This document shows positions 29,113-38,581 of a stretch of 64,000 nucleotides of DNA, one piece after another. The stretch spans positions 62,001 through 126,000 of the forward strand of contig NZ_JALLIN010000016.1 in assembly GCF_023630175.1 (NCBI RefSeq), read 5' to 3'. This DNA comes from Streptomyces cellostaticus. GTDB lineage: Bacteria > Actinomycetota > Actinomycetes > Streptomycetales > Streptomycetaceae. Positions within the stretch are counted from its first letter, which is position 1; the number at the start of each line of letters is the position of its first letter. The translations under genes were made by a program, and so were the position numbers. The notes under the pieces were generated by a model. That model was not told the origin of the DNA, made no database searches, and was given only the letters and a program-made list of their open reading frames with translations.

Positions 29113-30002
29113 CCCACATCGCCGTCCTCGGCAGCACGAACATGGACCTCGTCACCTATGTCGCCAAGGCCCCGCAGCGCGGCGAGACCGTGACGGGCCG
29201 GGAGTTCCGCACCGTCCCCGGTGGCAAGGGCGCCAACCAGGCCATCGCCGCGGCCCGGGCCGGAGCCACGGTCTCGATGATCGGCGCGGTCGGCAACGAC
29301 GCCTTCGGCGTCCGCCTGCGCGACACCCTCGAACACTCGGGCGCCGACACCGACTTCCTGCGCACGGTGGAGGGCCCGTCCGGCACCGCGCACATCGTGG
29401 TGGACGACGAGGGCGGCAACTCCATCGTCGTCATCCCCGGCGCGAACGGCACCGTCGACCACCTCGCCGCCGGCGACGAGGGCGTCATCGCCTCCGCCGA
29501 CGCCCTGCTGCTGCAACTGGAGATCCCGCTGGCCGCGGTGGTCGCCGGGGCGGAGGCCGCACGACGGCACGGGGTCCGCACCGTCCTCACCCCCTCCCCC
29601 GCGCAGCCGCTGCCCCCCGACCTGCTGGAGGCCACCGACCTGCTGGTCGCCAACGAGTACGAGGCCGTCACCCTCACCGGCCGCACCGACCCCCGCGCGG
29701 CCGCCGCCGCCCTGATGGAGCTGATCCCCGAGGTCGTCGTCACGCTGGGCGCGACCGGCTGCCTGTACCTGGCCCGGGGCACCGAGCCACTGGTCGTTCC
29801 GGCACCCCAGGTCAGGGCCGTGGACTCCACCGGCGCGGGAGACACCTTCGTCGGAACGCTCGCGGTGGCCCTCGCCGAGGAGAAACCGGTGCGCGAGGCG
29901 CTGACCTGGGCGGCGGCCGCCGCGGCCCTGTCGGTGCAGCGGGAGGGCGCGTCGGCGTCCATGCCCTACCGCCCGGAGATCGAGGCGCAGTACCACGCAT
30001 GA
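29109..30002 (+). CDS. PfkB family carbohydrate kinase, ribokinase-like
   Basis: A 297-residue PfkB kinase. The N-terminal GSTNMDLVTYV and substrate-binding VPGGKGANQAIAAARAGA (PfkB signature 1) match ribokinase. The C-terminal signature VDSTGAGDTFVGTLAVAL carries the catalytic Asp in GAGD and the anion hole. NEYEAVTLTG and VVTLGATGCL are ribokinase-like as well. It probably phosphorylates ribose or a related sugar at O5 with ATP. It overlaps gene D upstream and the CoA-transferase downstream by four bases each, so it should act on a product of the glycohydrolases. Whether the acceptor is ribose, a nucleoside or another pentose is not determined. Confidence 0.92.
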   Translation: MTHIAVLGSTNMDLVTYVAKAPQRGETVTGREFRTVPGGKGANQAIAAARAGATVSMIGAVGNDAFGVRLRDTLEHSGADTDFLRTVEGPSGTAHIVVDDEGGNSIVVIPGANGTVDHLAAGDEGVIASADALLLQLEIPLAAVVAGAEAARRHGVRTVLTPSPAQPLPPDLLEATDLLVANEYEAVTLTGRTDPRAAAAALMELIPEVVVTLGATGCLYLARGTEPLVVPAPQVRAVDSTGAGDTFVGTLAVALAEEKPVREALTWAAAAAALSVQREGASASMPYRPEIEAQYHA

Positions 30003-31219
30003 GCACGCATCCCGAGAACAGGCGCCCCGAGGGCCCCCGGTCCCTCGGCGGGCTGCGGGTCCTGGACCTGGCCACCCTCTTCGCCGGCCCCATGGCGGCC
30101 ACCCTGCTCGGCGACTTCGGCGCCGAGGTGATCAAGGTGGAACATCCGGGGCGGCCCGACCCGTCCAGAGGCCACGGCCCGGCGAAGGACGGTGTCGGCC
30201 TGTGGTGGAAGGTGCTCGGGCGCAACAAGCGCACGATCACCCTCGACCTGTCCCGGCCCGGCGGCCGCGCGACCCTGCTGCGGCTGGCGGCCACCGCCGA
30301 CGTGGTGATCGAGAACTTCCGCCCCGGCACCCTGGAGAGGTGGGACCTGGGCTGGCCGGAGCTGTCCGCCGTCAATCCACGGCTGGTCCTCACCCGGGTC
30401 ACGGCCTTCGGCCAGTTCGGCCCCTACGCGCACCGCCCCGGTTTCGGCACCCTCGCCGAGGCGATGAGCGGCTTCGCCGCGCTCACCGGCGAACCGGACG
30501 CGCCACCGACGCTCCCGCCCTTCGGCCTCGCCGACTCGGTCGCGGCGCTGGCGACGGCCTACGCCGTGCTGACGGCACTGGCCGCCCGGGACCGCACCGG
30601 CGAGGGCCAGGTCGTGGACATGGCGATCATCGAGCCGATCCTCGCGGTCCTGGGCCCCCAGCCCACCTGGTACGACCAGCTCGGCTACGTCCAGGAGCGC
30701 ACCGGGAACCGGTCCGCGAACAACGCACCGCGCAACACCTACCGCACCGCCGACGGCGCCTGGGTCGCCGTCTCCACCTCCGCCCAGTCGGTGGCGGAGC
30801 GGGTCATGCGGCTGGTGGGCCGCCCCGAGCTGATCGAGGAGCCGTGGTTCACCACCGGCGCGCGGCGGGCCGCGCACGCCGAGGTGCTGGACGAGGCGGT
30901 CGGGAGCTGGATCGCGGCCCGCGACCGCGCCGAGGTGCTCGCCGCCTTCGAGAAGGCGGAGGCGGCGGTGGCCCCCGTCCAGGACGTCCGGGACGTCCTG
31001 GCCGACCCGCAGTACCAGGCCCTGGACACCGTGACCACCGTCGACGACCCGGAGCTGGGCCCGCTGCGCATGCAGAACGTCCTCTTCCGGCTGTCCGGCA
31101 CGCCCGGCGCGATCCGCTGGGCCGGGCGCCCGCACGGCGCCGACACCGACGCGGTCCTCACCGAGCTGGGTCTCGGCCCGGACGAGCTGCGCGCCCTGCG
31201 CGAGGAGGGCGCCCTGTGA
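29999..31219 (+). CDS. CaiB/BaiF family (class III) CoA-transferase
   Basis: A 406-residue class III CoA-transferase. The N-terminal GLRVLDLATLFAGPMAATLLGDFGAEVIKVE (read in parts) and the DVVIENFRPGTLERWDLG stretch are family hallmarks. The catalytic aspartate is D179 in FGLADSVAAL, which forms an acyl-enzyme anhydride. It moves CoA between carboxylic acids, probably in the cytoplasm. Its neighbour downstream is a CitE-type CoA lyase, so a plausible job is activation of a hydroxy-dicarboxylate such as malate, citramalate or a methylated homologue before cleavage. No hydratase is present in the operon. Substrates cannot be told from sequence. Confidence 0.92.
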   Translation: MSTHPENRRPEGPRSLGGLRVLDLATLFAGPMAATLLGDFGAEVIKVEHPGRPDPSRGHGPAKDGVGLWWKVLGRNKRTITLDLSRPGGRATLLRLAATADVVIENFRPGTLERWDLGWPELSAVNPRLVLTRVTAFGQFGPYAHRPGFGTLAEAMSGFAALTGEPDAPPTLPPFGLADSVAALATAYAVLTALAARDRTGEGQVVDMAIIEPILAVLGPQPTWYDQLGYVQERTGNRSANNAPRNTYRTADGAWVAVSTSAQSVAERVMRLVGRPELIEEPWFTTGARRAAHAEVLDEAVGSWIAARDRAEVLAAFEKAEAAVAPVQDVRDVLADPQYQALDTVTTVDDPELGPLRMQNVLFRLSGTPGAIRWAGRPHGADTDAVLTELGLGPDELRALREEGAL

Positions 31220-32028
31220 CGCCGTTCCCGCTGACCTGGCTGTACGCCCCCGGCGACCGCCCGCATGTCGTGACCAAGGCGCTGGCCCGGGGCGCCGACG
31301 TGGTGGTGATCGACCTGGAGGACGCGGTCGCCCCCGACCGCAAGGAGTACGCCCGGGCGGCCACGGCCGAACGGCTGGCCGAGCCGCAGCGGGTCCCGGT
31401 CCACGTCCGGGTCAACGCCCTGGACGGCCCGTGGGCGGCCGCCGACCTCACGGCCCTGGCCGCGCTGCCGGGCGTGACGGGGCTGCGGCTGCCGAAGGTG
31501 AGTTCCGCCGGGCAGGTCAGGCAGGCCGCCGTGGCCGCCGCCCGCCCCCTGCACGCCCTGCTGGAGTCGGCTCTGGCCATCGAGCACGCCTACGTGATCG
31601 CCGCCGCCCACCCGTCCCTGCGGGGCATCTCCCTCGGCGAGGCCGATCTCCGGGCCGACCTGGGCGTACGGGCCGACGCGGGCCTGGACTGGCCGCGCTC
31701 GCGGGTGGTGGTGGCCGCCCGGGCCGCCGGGCTCCCCCCGCCGCCCCAGTCCGTGCATCCCGACATCCGCGACCTGGACGGCCTCGCGGCCTCCTGCGCC
31801 CGGGGCCGGGCCCTGGGCTTCCTGGGCCGCGCGGCGATCCATCCGCGGCAGCTCCCGGTGATCGAGCGGGCCTACCTCCCGACCCCGGCGGAACTGGAGC
31901 ACGCGGAGACGGTCGTCAAGGCGGCGGCGACGGACCAGGGTGCCCAGGCCCTGCCCGACGGCCGCTTCGTCGACGCCGCGGTGGTGGCCGCGGCGCGACG
32001 GACGCTCTCGCTGGCACGCCGGGAGTGA
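31216..32028 (+). CDS. HpcH/HpaI aldolase family CoA ester lyase (CitE-like)
   Basis: A 270-residue CitE-like lyase. The N-terminus LYAPGDRPHVVTKALARGADVVVIDLEDAVAP and RVPVHVRVNALD hold the substrate arginine and metal ligands; LPKVSSAGQV, LLESALAIEHA and the C-terminal GRAAIHPRQLPVIERAY are also typical. Members cleave malyl-CoA, citramalyl-CoA or related beta-hydroxyacyl-CoA to acetyl-CoA plus an oxoacid. GTG 31216 overlaps the stop of the CoA-transferase (GTGA). It ends the operon and is followed by a strong hairpin terminator. A CitE role in citrate lyase is unlikely because alpha and gamma subunits are missing. Confidence 0.92.
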   Translation: MTPFPLTWLYAPGDRPHVVTKALARGADVVVIDLEDAVAPDRKEYARAATAERLAEPQRVPVHVRVNALDGPWAAADLTALAALPGVTGLRLPKVSSAGQVRQAAVAAARPLHALLESALAIEHAYVIAAAHPSLRGISLGEADLRADLGVRADAGLDWPRSRVVVAARAAGLPPPPQSVHPDIRDLDGLAASCARGRALGFLGRAAIHPRQLPVIERAYLPTPAELEHAETVVKAAATDQGAQALPDGRFVDAAVVAAARRTLSLARRE

Positions 32029-32101
32029 GGCGCGCCCGGCGGACCGGCCGGCCGCCGGGCGCGAGCGGGGCCTTTCGTCCGGATCGGGCCGTACATGGCG
32101 G

Positions 32102-32135
32102 CGAGGGGCGCCCCGGATCCCCGGGGCGCCCCTCG
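32102..32135. terminator. Bidirectional terminator between the ARH operon and lgt
   Basis: Perfect 15-bp stem (32102-32116 with 32121-32135) and a four-base loop, placed between the convergent CoA lyase and lgt genes. Confidence 0.88.
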
Positions 32136-32151
32136 TCGGGATGTACGGCGG

Positions 32152-33195
32152 TCAGCTCTTCTTCGCGGACTCCGCCTCGTCCTGCACCGCCGCGGCGTCG
32201 GACTCGGCGCGGGCTTCGCGCTCGTCCCCGGGCTTGTCCCCGGCCCGGTCCGCGGCCTCGTCCCCGGCCTTCTTCCCGGACGCGTCGTCCGTGGCGTCCG
32301 CGGTGTCGCCCTCGGTCCGCCGCCCGGTCCCGTCCCCGGCGCCGGCCTCGGCCTCGGGGCCGGCGGTCCCGCCGTCGGAGACACCCGGCTCGACCACCGC
32401 TTCGCGTCCGGGACGCGTCCTGGCGGACACCACGATGTACGCGACCGCGAGCAGGAACACGATCAGCGCGGTCCAGTCGTTGAGGCGCAGGCCCAGGATG
32501 TGGTGGGCGTCGTCGACCCGCATGTACTCGATCCAGGCGCGGCCCACGCAGTACGCGGCGACGTACAGGGCGAAGGCCCGGCCGTGGCCCATCCGGAAGC
32601 GGCGGTCGGCCCAGATGACCAGGAGGGCGACGCCGACGCACCACAGGGACTCGTAGAGGAAGGTCGGGTGGTAGTAGCCCGGCACCCGGCCGCCCTCGGA
32701 GGAGGTGATGTGCAGCGCCCAGGGGACGTGCGTCTCGTGTCCGTACAGTTCCTGGTTGAACCAGTTGCCCCAGCGGCCCATGGCCTGCGCGAGGGCGATG
32801 CCGGGGGCGACGGCGTCGGCGTAGGCGGGCATCGGGATGCCCCGGCGCCGTGCGCCGATCCAGGCACCGAGCGCGCCCAGCGCGATCGCGCCCCAGATGC
32901 CCAGGCCGCCCTCCCACACCTTGAAGGCGTCCACCCAGTGACGGCCCTCGCTGAAGTACAGCTCGTAGTCCGTGATCACGTGGTACAGGCGGCCGCCGAC
33001 CAGGCCGAAGGGCACCGCCCAGACGGCGATGTCGGCGACCGTGCCGGACCGCCCGCCCCGGGCGATCCAGCGCCTGTTGCCGAGCCAGACGGCGATGAAG
33101 ACGCCGATGATGATGCAGAAGGCGTATCCGCGCAGCGGGATGGGGCCGAGATACAGCACCCCGTGCGACGGGCTGGGGATGTAGGCAAGTTCCAT
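32152..33195 (-). CDS. lgt: Prolipoprotein diacylglyceryl transferase
   Basis: A 347-residue polytopic membrane enzyme that moves a diacylglyceryl group from phosphatidylglycerol to the lipobox cysteine of prolipoproteins. Visible features are the N-terminal SPSHGVLYLGPIPLRGYAF, the conserved WGAIALGALGAWIGAR, the Lgt signature GRWGNWFNQELYG (essential Arg and Asn) and HPTFLYESLW. About 260 residues form the seven-helix core. The last 80 residues are a hydrophilic tail rich in Glu, Asp, Lys, Gly and Ala with loose GD-repeats, as in several actinobacterial Lgt proteins. The gene lies after the trp operon and a DsbA-like gene on the same strand. Confidence 0.96.
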   Translation of the reverse strand: MELAYIPSPSHGVLYLGPIPLRGYAFCIIIGVFIAVWLGNRRWIARGGRSGTVADIAVWAVPFGLVGGRLYHVITDYELYFSEGRHWVDAFKVWEGGLGIWGAIALGALGAWIGARRRGIPMPAYADAVAPGIALAQAMGRWGNWFNQELYGHETHVPWALHITSSEGGRVPGYYHPTFLYESLWCVGVALLVIWADRRFRMGHGRAFALYVAAYCVGRAWIEYMRVDDAHHILGLRLNDWTALIVFLLAVAYIVVSARTRPGREAVVEPGVSDGGTAGPEAEAGAGDGTGRRTEGDTADATDDASGKKAGDEAADRAGDKPGDEREARAESDAAAVQDEAESAKKS

Positions 33196-33277
33196 GGCAG
33201 GGTCGACGCTACCGTGCCGGGCCGGGCGGACGGCAAGCGGACGGGCTACGGGTCCGTAACGGGCGCGTGAGAATCCC

Positions 33278-34057
33278 TTACCCCTGGTTCTCCTGCTCCA
33301 CCATCTGCTTCAGCTTCTCCGGGGTCATCGTCCGGTCCGCGTAGATGTTCTTGCCGCCCAGCAGGACGGTGGGCGTGCTGCCGTAGTGGCCGGCCTCGAA
33401 CGCCTTGTGGGACTTGTCCACCCAGCCGTCATGGGTGCCGTTGTCCACGCACTTGCGGAACGCCGGGGTGTCGAGGCCGTTCACCTTTCCGGCGAGCTGG
33501 ATCAGCTTGGCGTTGTTCCCGAACGCGTCGTCGGTCTCCTGGGGCTGGTTCGCGTACAGCACGTCGTGGTAGTCGCGGAACTTCCCGGCGTCCTGGGCGC
33601 AGGCGGCGGCGTTCGCCGCGCGCAGGGAGCCGCTGCCGCCGAGGTTGCCGTCGATCAGCCGGACCAGGTGGTACTCGACCCTGAGCTTGCCCGCGTCGGT
33701 CAGCTCGTGCAGCGCCGCCCGGTACCGCGCCTCGAAGGCCATGCAGGCGGGACAGCGGAAGTCCTCCCAGACCGTGAGCGTCGACTTGGCGCCTGCCTTG
33801 CCGACCGGGATCGCCAGGCTGTCCTGGCCCTGCGCACCCGAGGGCACCACGACCGGGCCCGAGCCGGTGCTGCTCTTCTTGCCCTGGCCCGAGTTGGCGG
33901 CGATCACCCCGATCACCGCGGCGAGTCCCAGGACGCAGACGACGCTCGCGCCCACGATCAGCGTGCGGCGCCGCCGGTCCGCGGTCCTCTGCCTCGCACG
34001 CTCCGCCGCAATCCGCTCTCGGGCGGTGCGCTTTCCGTCACGGTTCTTCTCACTCAC
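33278..34057 (-). CDS. Membrane-anchored DsbA-like thioredoxin-fold protein
   Basis: A 259-residue protein with a highly basic cytoplasmic N-terminus (1-32), one membrane anchor (about 33-55) and an extracytoplasmic thioredoxin_4 (DsbA-like) domain. The active site is CPAC in VWEDFRCPACMAFEARY near residue 105, and the cis-Pro region reads STPTVLLGG near 230. It likely oxidises or isomerises disulphides in exported proteins. A second cysteine pair (NAAACAQD and RKCVDNG) may form a structural bond. GTG 34057 is the start. It lies between lgt and the trp terminator, so it is probably transcribed from its own promoter. Confidence 0.9.
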   Translation of the reverse strand: MSEKNRDGKRTARERIAAERARQRTADRRRRTLIVGASVVCVLGLAAVIGVIAANSGQGKKSSTGSGPVVVPSGAQGQDSLAIPVGKAGAKSTLTVWEDFRCPACMAFEARYRAALHELTDAGKLRVEYHLVRLIDGNLGGSGSLRAANAAACAQDAGKFRDYHDVLYANQPQETDDAFGNNAKLIQLAGKVNGLDTPAFRKCVDNGTHDGWVDKSHKAFEAGHYGSTPTVLLGGKNIYADRTMTPEKLKQMVEQENQG

Positions 34058-34071
34058 ACCACCAGAACGAA

Positions 34072-34098
34072 CCGGGGAGGCGCAGCGCGCCTCCCCGG
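34072..34098 (-). terminator. Terminator of the trp operon
   Basis: A perfect 12-bp stem (34072-34083 with 34087-34098) with a three-base loop lies 68 bases after the trpA stop and before the DsbA-like gene. Confidence 0.8.
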
Positions 34099-34165
34099 CA
34101 CGAGGTCCACTCGTTCGAGTGAGCCGGATGCCCCGTCGTCACCGGCTGACGCCGCTCATGGGCGC

Positions 34166-34980
34166 CTATGCCTGCCGGCGCACGCCCTTGGCCAGCTCTC
34201 CGGCGAGCGCGCGCACCGCCTCGAGACCGGCGGCGTGGTCGGGGGCGTCCAGCATCCGCTTGACGAACGCCGAGCCCACGATGACTCCGTCGGCGAACCC
34301 CGCGACCTCGGCGGCCTGGGCCGCGTCGGAGACGCCGAGCCCGACGCACACCGGCAGTCCGGTGCCGGTGGCCCGGGTGCGCTCCACCAGGTCCTGCGCC
34401 TGCGCGCCGACGGACTCGCGGGTGCCGGTGACGCCCATCAGCGAGGCCGCGTAGACGAAACCGCTGCCCGCCTCGGTGATCCGCACCAGCCGTTCGTCCC
34501 TGCTGCTGGGAGCGACGACGAACACGGTGCCGAGGCCGTGCTTCTCGGCGTGCTCCCGCCACAGGGCCGACTCCTGGACCGGCAGGTCGGGCAGGATGCA
34601 GCCCGCGCCGCCCGCCTCGGCCAGCTCGGCGGCGAAACGCTCGACGCCGTAGCGGTCGACGGGGTTCCAGTACGTCATCACGAGCACGGGCTTGCCGGTG
34701 GCCTCGTGGGCCTCCCTGACCGTGCGCATGACGTCGGCGACCCTGACCCCGCCGCGCAGGGCGATGTCGTCGGCGGTCTGGATGACCGGGCCGTCGAGGA
34801 CGGGGTCGCTGTGCGGCAGGCCCACCTCCACGACGTCCGCGCCGCCGTCGAACACGGCCTTGATCGCCTCGATGCCGCCGTCCACGGTCGGGAACCCGGC
34901 CGGGAGGTAGGCGATGAGCGCGGACCGGCCCTCCGCCTTCGCGGCGGCGAGTGTGTCCGTCAGCAGCCCGATGTTGCCGC

Positions 34981-34984
<4 letters not shown>
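34166..34984 (-). CDS. trpA: Tryptophan synthase alpha subunit
   Basis: A 272-residue TIM-barrel that converts indole-3-glycerol phosphate to indole and glyceraldehyde 3-phosphate and channels indole to TrpB. Recognised segments are [35 protein letters not shown] (the catalytic Asp/Glu region), [23 protein letters not shown] and the phosphate-binding GVGVSD-type loop [11 protein letters not shown] with GVIVGSAFV. The GTG start overlaps the trpB stop by four bases, the usual coupling that ensures equal subunits. It is the last gene of the trpC-trpM-trpB-trpA set. Confidence 0.97.
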
Positions 34985-36264
<1,280 letters not shown>

Positions 36265-36467
36265 ACGGATACCTCGCAGGGGCTGGGCCCCGGGTTGCAG
36301 GACTTGGGGTACGGGTACGCGTGCGCCGCCCTCGACGGCGTCTCCCGCCCGCTTCCCGGCGTCCGGGTCGGACGGCGGACGGGCGGGGGCCGGAGCCGGG
36401 GGGAGTCCCCCGAGCGGTCCGGTCGGCGGAGGGCGTGGATCAGGCGGCGTCGGAAACGGCCGTCGGC

Positions 36468-36662
36468 TCAGCTCACCGCGGGTGGCGCGCACGCGGAGTG
36501 ACGCCATCGCATGCCGTTCACCTGACCGGGTTCGTCACCGATCACATAGCGGACCCGCCGCCCGTGCACCCGACGCGCGGGGGCACGGCAGCCTCGGGGC
36601 CGGCAGCCGCGGGCGAGGCGGGCGTAGGCGTCCCGTGTCGCCGGGGTGATCGGAAGCATCAT
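36468..36662 (-). CDS. trpM: TrpM, small modulator of tryptophan biosynthesis
   Basis: A 64-residue basic protein between trpC and trpB in the place of trpM (formerly trpX) of S. coelicolor, where a 63-residue product was reported to influence tryptophan levels and differentiation. The sequence begins [19 protein letters not shown] and ends with a histidine/cysteine-containing stretch ([10 protein letters not shown]). No domain is recognised. It starts 21 bases after the trpC stop, so it is cotranscribed. ATG 36662 and ATG 36659 are both possible. The assignment rests on position, length and a small Arg-rich composition. Confidence 0.8.
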   Translation of the reverse strand: MMLPITPATRDAYARLARGCRPRGCRAPARRVHGRRVRYVIGDEPGQVNGMRWRHSACAPPAVS

Positions 36663-36683
36663 CGGGACCAGCTTAGCCGGGGG

Positions 36684-37493
36684 TCAGCCCCGCCCGTGCC
36701 GGAGCGCGGGGTGTTCGCCGGCGGCGACCAGGTCGGACACGGCGGCCTTCGGGTCGCGCCCGGTGACCAGGGACTCGCCGACCAGCACCGCGTCGGCGCC
36801 GGCGTTGGCGTAGGCGATCAGGTCGTGCGGCCCGCGCACCCCGGACTCGGCGACCTTGACGAGGTGGTCGGGGATCTCCGGGGCGACGCGCTCGAACGTG
36901 TCGCGGTCGACCCGCAGGGTCTTCAGGTTGCGCGCGTTGACGCCGATGACGCGGGCACCGGCGTCCACCGCCCGTTCGACCTCGTCCTCGTCGTGCACCT
37001 CCACCAGCGGGGTGAGGCCGATGGAGACGGCGCGCTCGATCAGCGACTCCAGGGCCGGCTGGTCCAGGGCGGCGACGATCAGCAGCGCGAGGTCGGCGCC
37101 GTACGCCCGGGCCTCCCAGAGCTGGTACGACGTGACGATGAAGTCCTTGCGCAGGACGGGGATGTCCACGCGTGCGCGGACCGCCTCCAGGTCGGCCAGC
37201 GAGCCGCCGAAACGGCGCTGTTCGGTCAGGACCGAGATGACGGCCGCGCCGCCCGCCTCGTAGTCCGCCGCGAGCCCGGCCGGGTCGGCGATCGCGGCCA
37301 GCGCGCCCTTGGACGGGCTGGAGCGCTTGACCTCGCAGATGACCTTGACGCCGTCGCCCTTGAGCGCGGCCACCCCGTCCTTGGCGGGGCGGGCCTTCGC
37401 CGCGCGCTCCTTGAGCTCGTCGAGGCTGACGCGCGCCTGCCGCTCCGCGAGGTCGGCACGTACTCCGTCGATGATCTCGTCGAGCACACTCAC
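36684..37493 (-). CDS. trpC: Indole-3-glycerol phosphate synthase
   Basis: A 269-residue TIM-barrel that closes the indole ring from carboxyphenylamino-deoxyribulose phosphate. Typical motifs are [14 protein letters not shown] (catalytic Lys and Glu), [23 protein letters not shown] (second catalytic Lys), [10 protein letters not shown] and VAESGVRG. It heads the trpC-trpM-trpB-trpA group. GTG 37493 is the start. The 133-base gap to DUF2752 contains no tryptophan-rich leader peptide or clear attenuator, so control is probably at initiation. Confidence 0.97.
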   Translation of the reverse strand: MSVLDEIIDGVRADLAERQARVSLDELKERAAKARPAKDGVAALKGDGVKVICEVKRSSPSKGALAAIADPAGLAADYEAGGAAVISVLTEQRRFGGSLADLEAVRARVDIPVLRKDFIVTSYQLWEARAYGADLALLIVAALDQPALESLIERAVSIGLTPLVEVHDEDEVERAVDAGARVIGVNARNLKTLRVDRDTFERVAPEIPDHLVKVAESGVRGPHDLIAYANAGADAVLVGESLVTGRDPKAAVSDLVAAGEHPALRHGRG

Positions 37494-37626
37494 GCGAGCG
37501 GCCCCCTTCCAGACGGTCGTTCCTTCAGGTCGAGAAACCTGTGGTCACTGCGATGGTATCCGGAGGACGGCCGAGGCCTCGCATCCGGCGGACCGCGGTC
37601 CCACCACCTGGACGTTCACCGTTCGA

Positions 37627-38064
37627 TCAAGGATGCAGCCAGCCGCCGAACGGCAGGTTCCGGACAACGGTGAAAACCAGCAGCAGCGCGCCGACGGTCC
37701 ACATCTGGACCGGCCCGGGGTCGAACCGCCCCGTCCGGCCGCGCACCGCGCGCACCATCCAGACGGTCCACAGCACCGCGAAGCCCAGGTAGGCGGCCAC
37801 GCCGGCGGCGTTGTCCTGCAGGGCGGCAAGGAGATCGCCGTGGATGAAGGCATGGGCGCTGCGCAGGCCGCCGCAGCCGGGGCAGTACAGGCCGGTCAGG
37901 CCGTAGAGCGGGCACACCGGGTAGTGGCCGGGCTCGTTGGGGTCGACCGAGCCGACGTACGCGAAGGCGGCGGCGACGGCCGCGAGGACACCGACGGGGA
38001 CGGCGATCCGGTTCCAGGCGGTGGTGGGCGTGGGGTGCGGGGCGGTGCCGCTGTCGGGGTTCAC
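37627..38064 (-). CDS. DUF2752 membrane protein
   Basis: A 145-residue membrane protein with about three helices (22-40, 70-90, 120-140). The DUF2752 hallmark CPLYGLTGLYCPGCGGLRSAHAFIHGDLLAAL is present (read in parts), with the invariant CPxCG cysteines. Function unknown; in actinomycetes it is regularly found next to trp genes. It lies after a strong terminator that follows the HGxxPAAW gene and before trpC. Its role in tryptophan metabolism is only suggested by this conserved position. Confidence 0.88.
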   Translation of the reverse strand: MNPDSGTAPHPTPTTAWNRIAVPVGVLAAVAAAFAYVGSVDPNEPGHYPVCPLYGLTGLYCPGCGGLRSAHAFIHGDLLAALQDNAAGVAAYLGFAVLWTVWMVRAVRGRTGRFDPGPVQMWTVGALLLVFTVVRNLPFGGWLHP

Positions 38065-38100
38065 GTCCGCATTCTGCCCCGCGCGGCCGCGGCACGCGCG

Positions 38101-38142
38101 CGAGGGGCGGCCCCCACCGGATGCGACGGGGGCCGCCCCTCG
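38101..38142 (-). terminator. Terminator after the HGxxPAAW gene
   Basis: A perfect 15-bp stem (38101-38115 with 38128-38142) with a twelve-base loop lies 17 bases after the stop of the HGxxPAAW gene on the minus strand. Confidence 0.75.
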
Positions 38143-38158
38143 GGGGAGGCGGTGGGGC

Positions 38159-38416
38159 TCAGCCCTCGGCGCCGGCCGGCTCGCGGGTGGGGACGTGGCC
38201 GCCGTGCGCGGTGGTCCGGGGGTGCTTCTGCTGGCCGAGGCCCATGGCGCGCATGGCGGCGCCGACGACGCCGCCGAGGAGCACGATCACGATGCCCGCC
38301 CAGAAGCCGACCGGCTGGGCCATCACCATGAAGGCACCCGCGACGCAGAAACCGATGAAGGCGATGGTGACGCCGGTCCAGGCGGCCGGGGTGTGACCGT
38401 GGCTGCTGCCCGCCAT
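38159..38416 (-). CDS. HGxxPAAW family small membrane protein
   Basis: An 85-residue protein with the family motif HGHTPAAW at residues 6-13, two membrane helices (about 14-35 and 40-60) and a hydrophilic, histidine-containing tail. ATG 38416 is chosen because GAGGAG lies six bases upstream and the family motif starts right after; the longer open frame is not supported. The family is specific to actinobacteria and commonly lies near trp genes. Function unknown. Confidence 0.87.
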   Translation of the reverse strand: MAGSSHGHTPAAWTGVTIAFIGFCVAGAFMVMAQPVGFWAGIVIVLLGGVVGAAMRAMGLGQQKHPRTTAHGGHVPTREPAGAEG

Positions 38417-38581
38417 GACTTGCTCCTCGTTGCTCGTGCGTGTCGAAGTACGTGTCCGTACGGTTGCGAGCGCGTCACCGTGCGAGCCGGGCGCTCTTCG
38501 TCCATTGTCCCGCACGCACGCGTGTGCCGGACGCGGGGGTGGCGTCTGGTTCGCCACATCCGGCGGGGCGCGGGGGCGGCC

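Noticed and set aside
37494..37626. Tryptophan attenuator before trpC
   Set aside because: The only short leader frame on the minus strand has no Trp codons, and no alternative hairpins with a terminator were evident.
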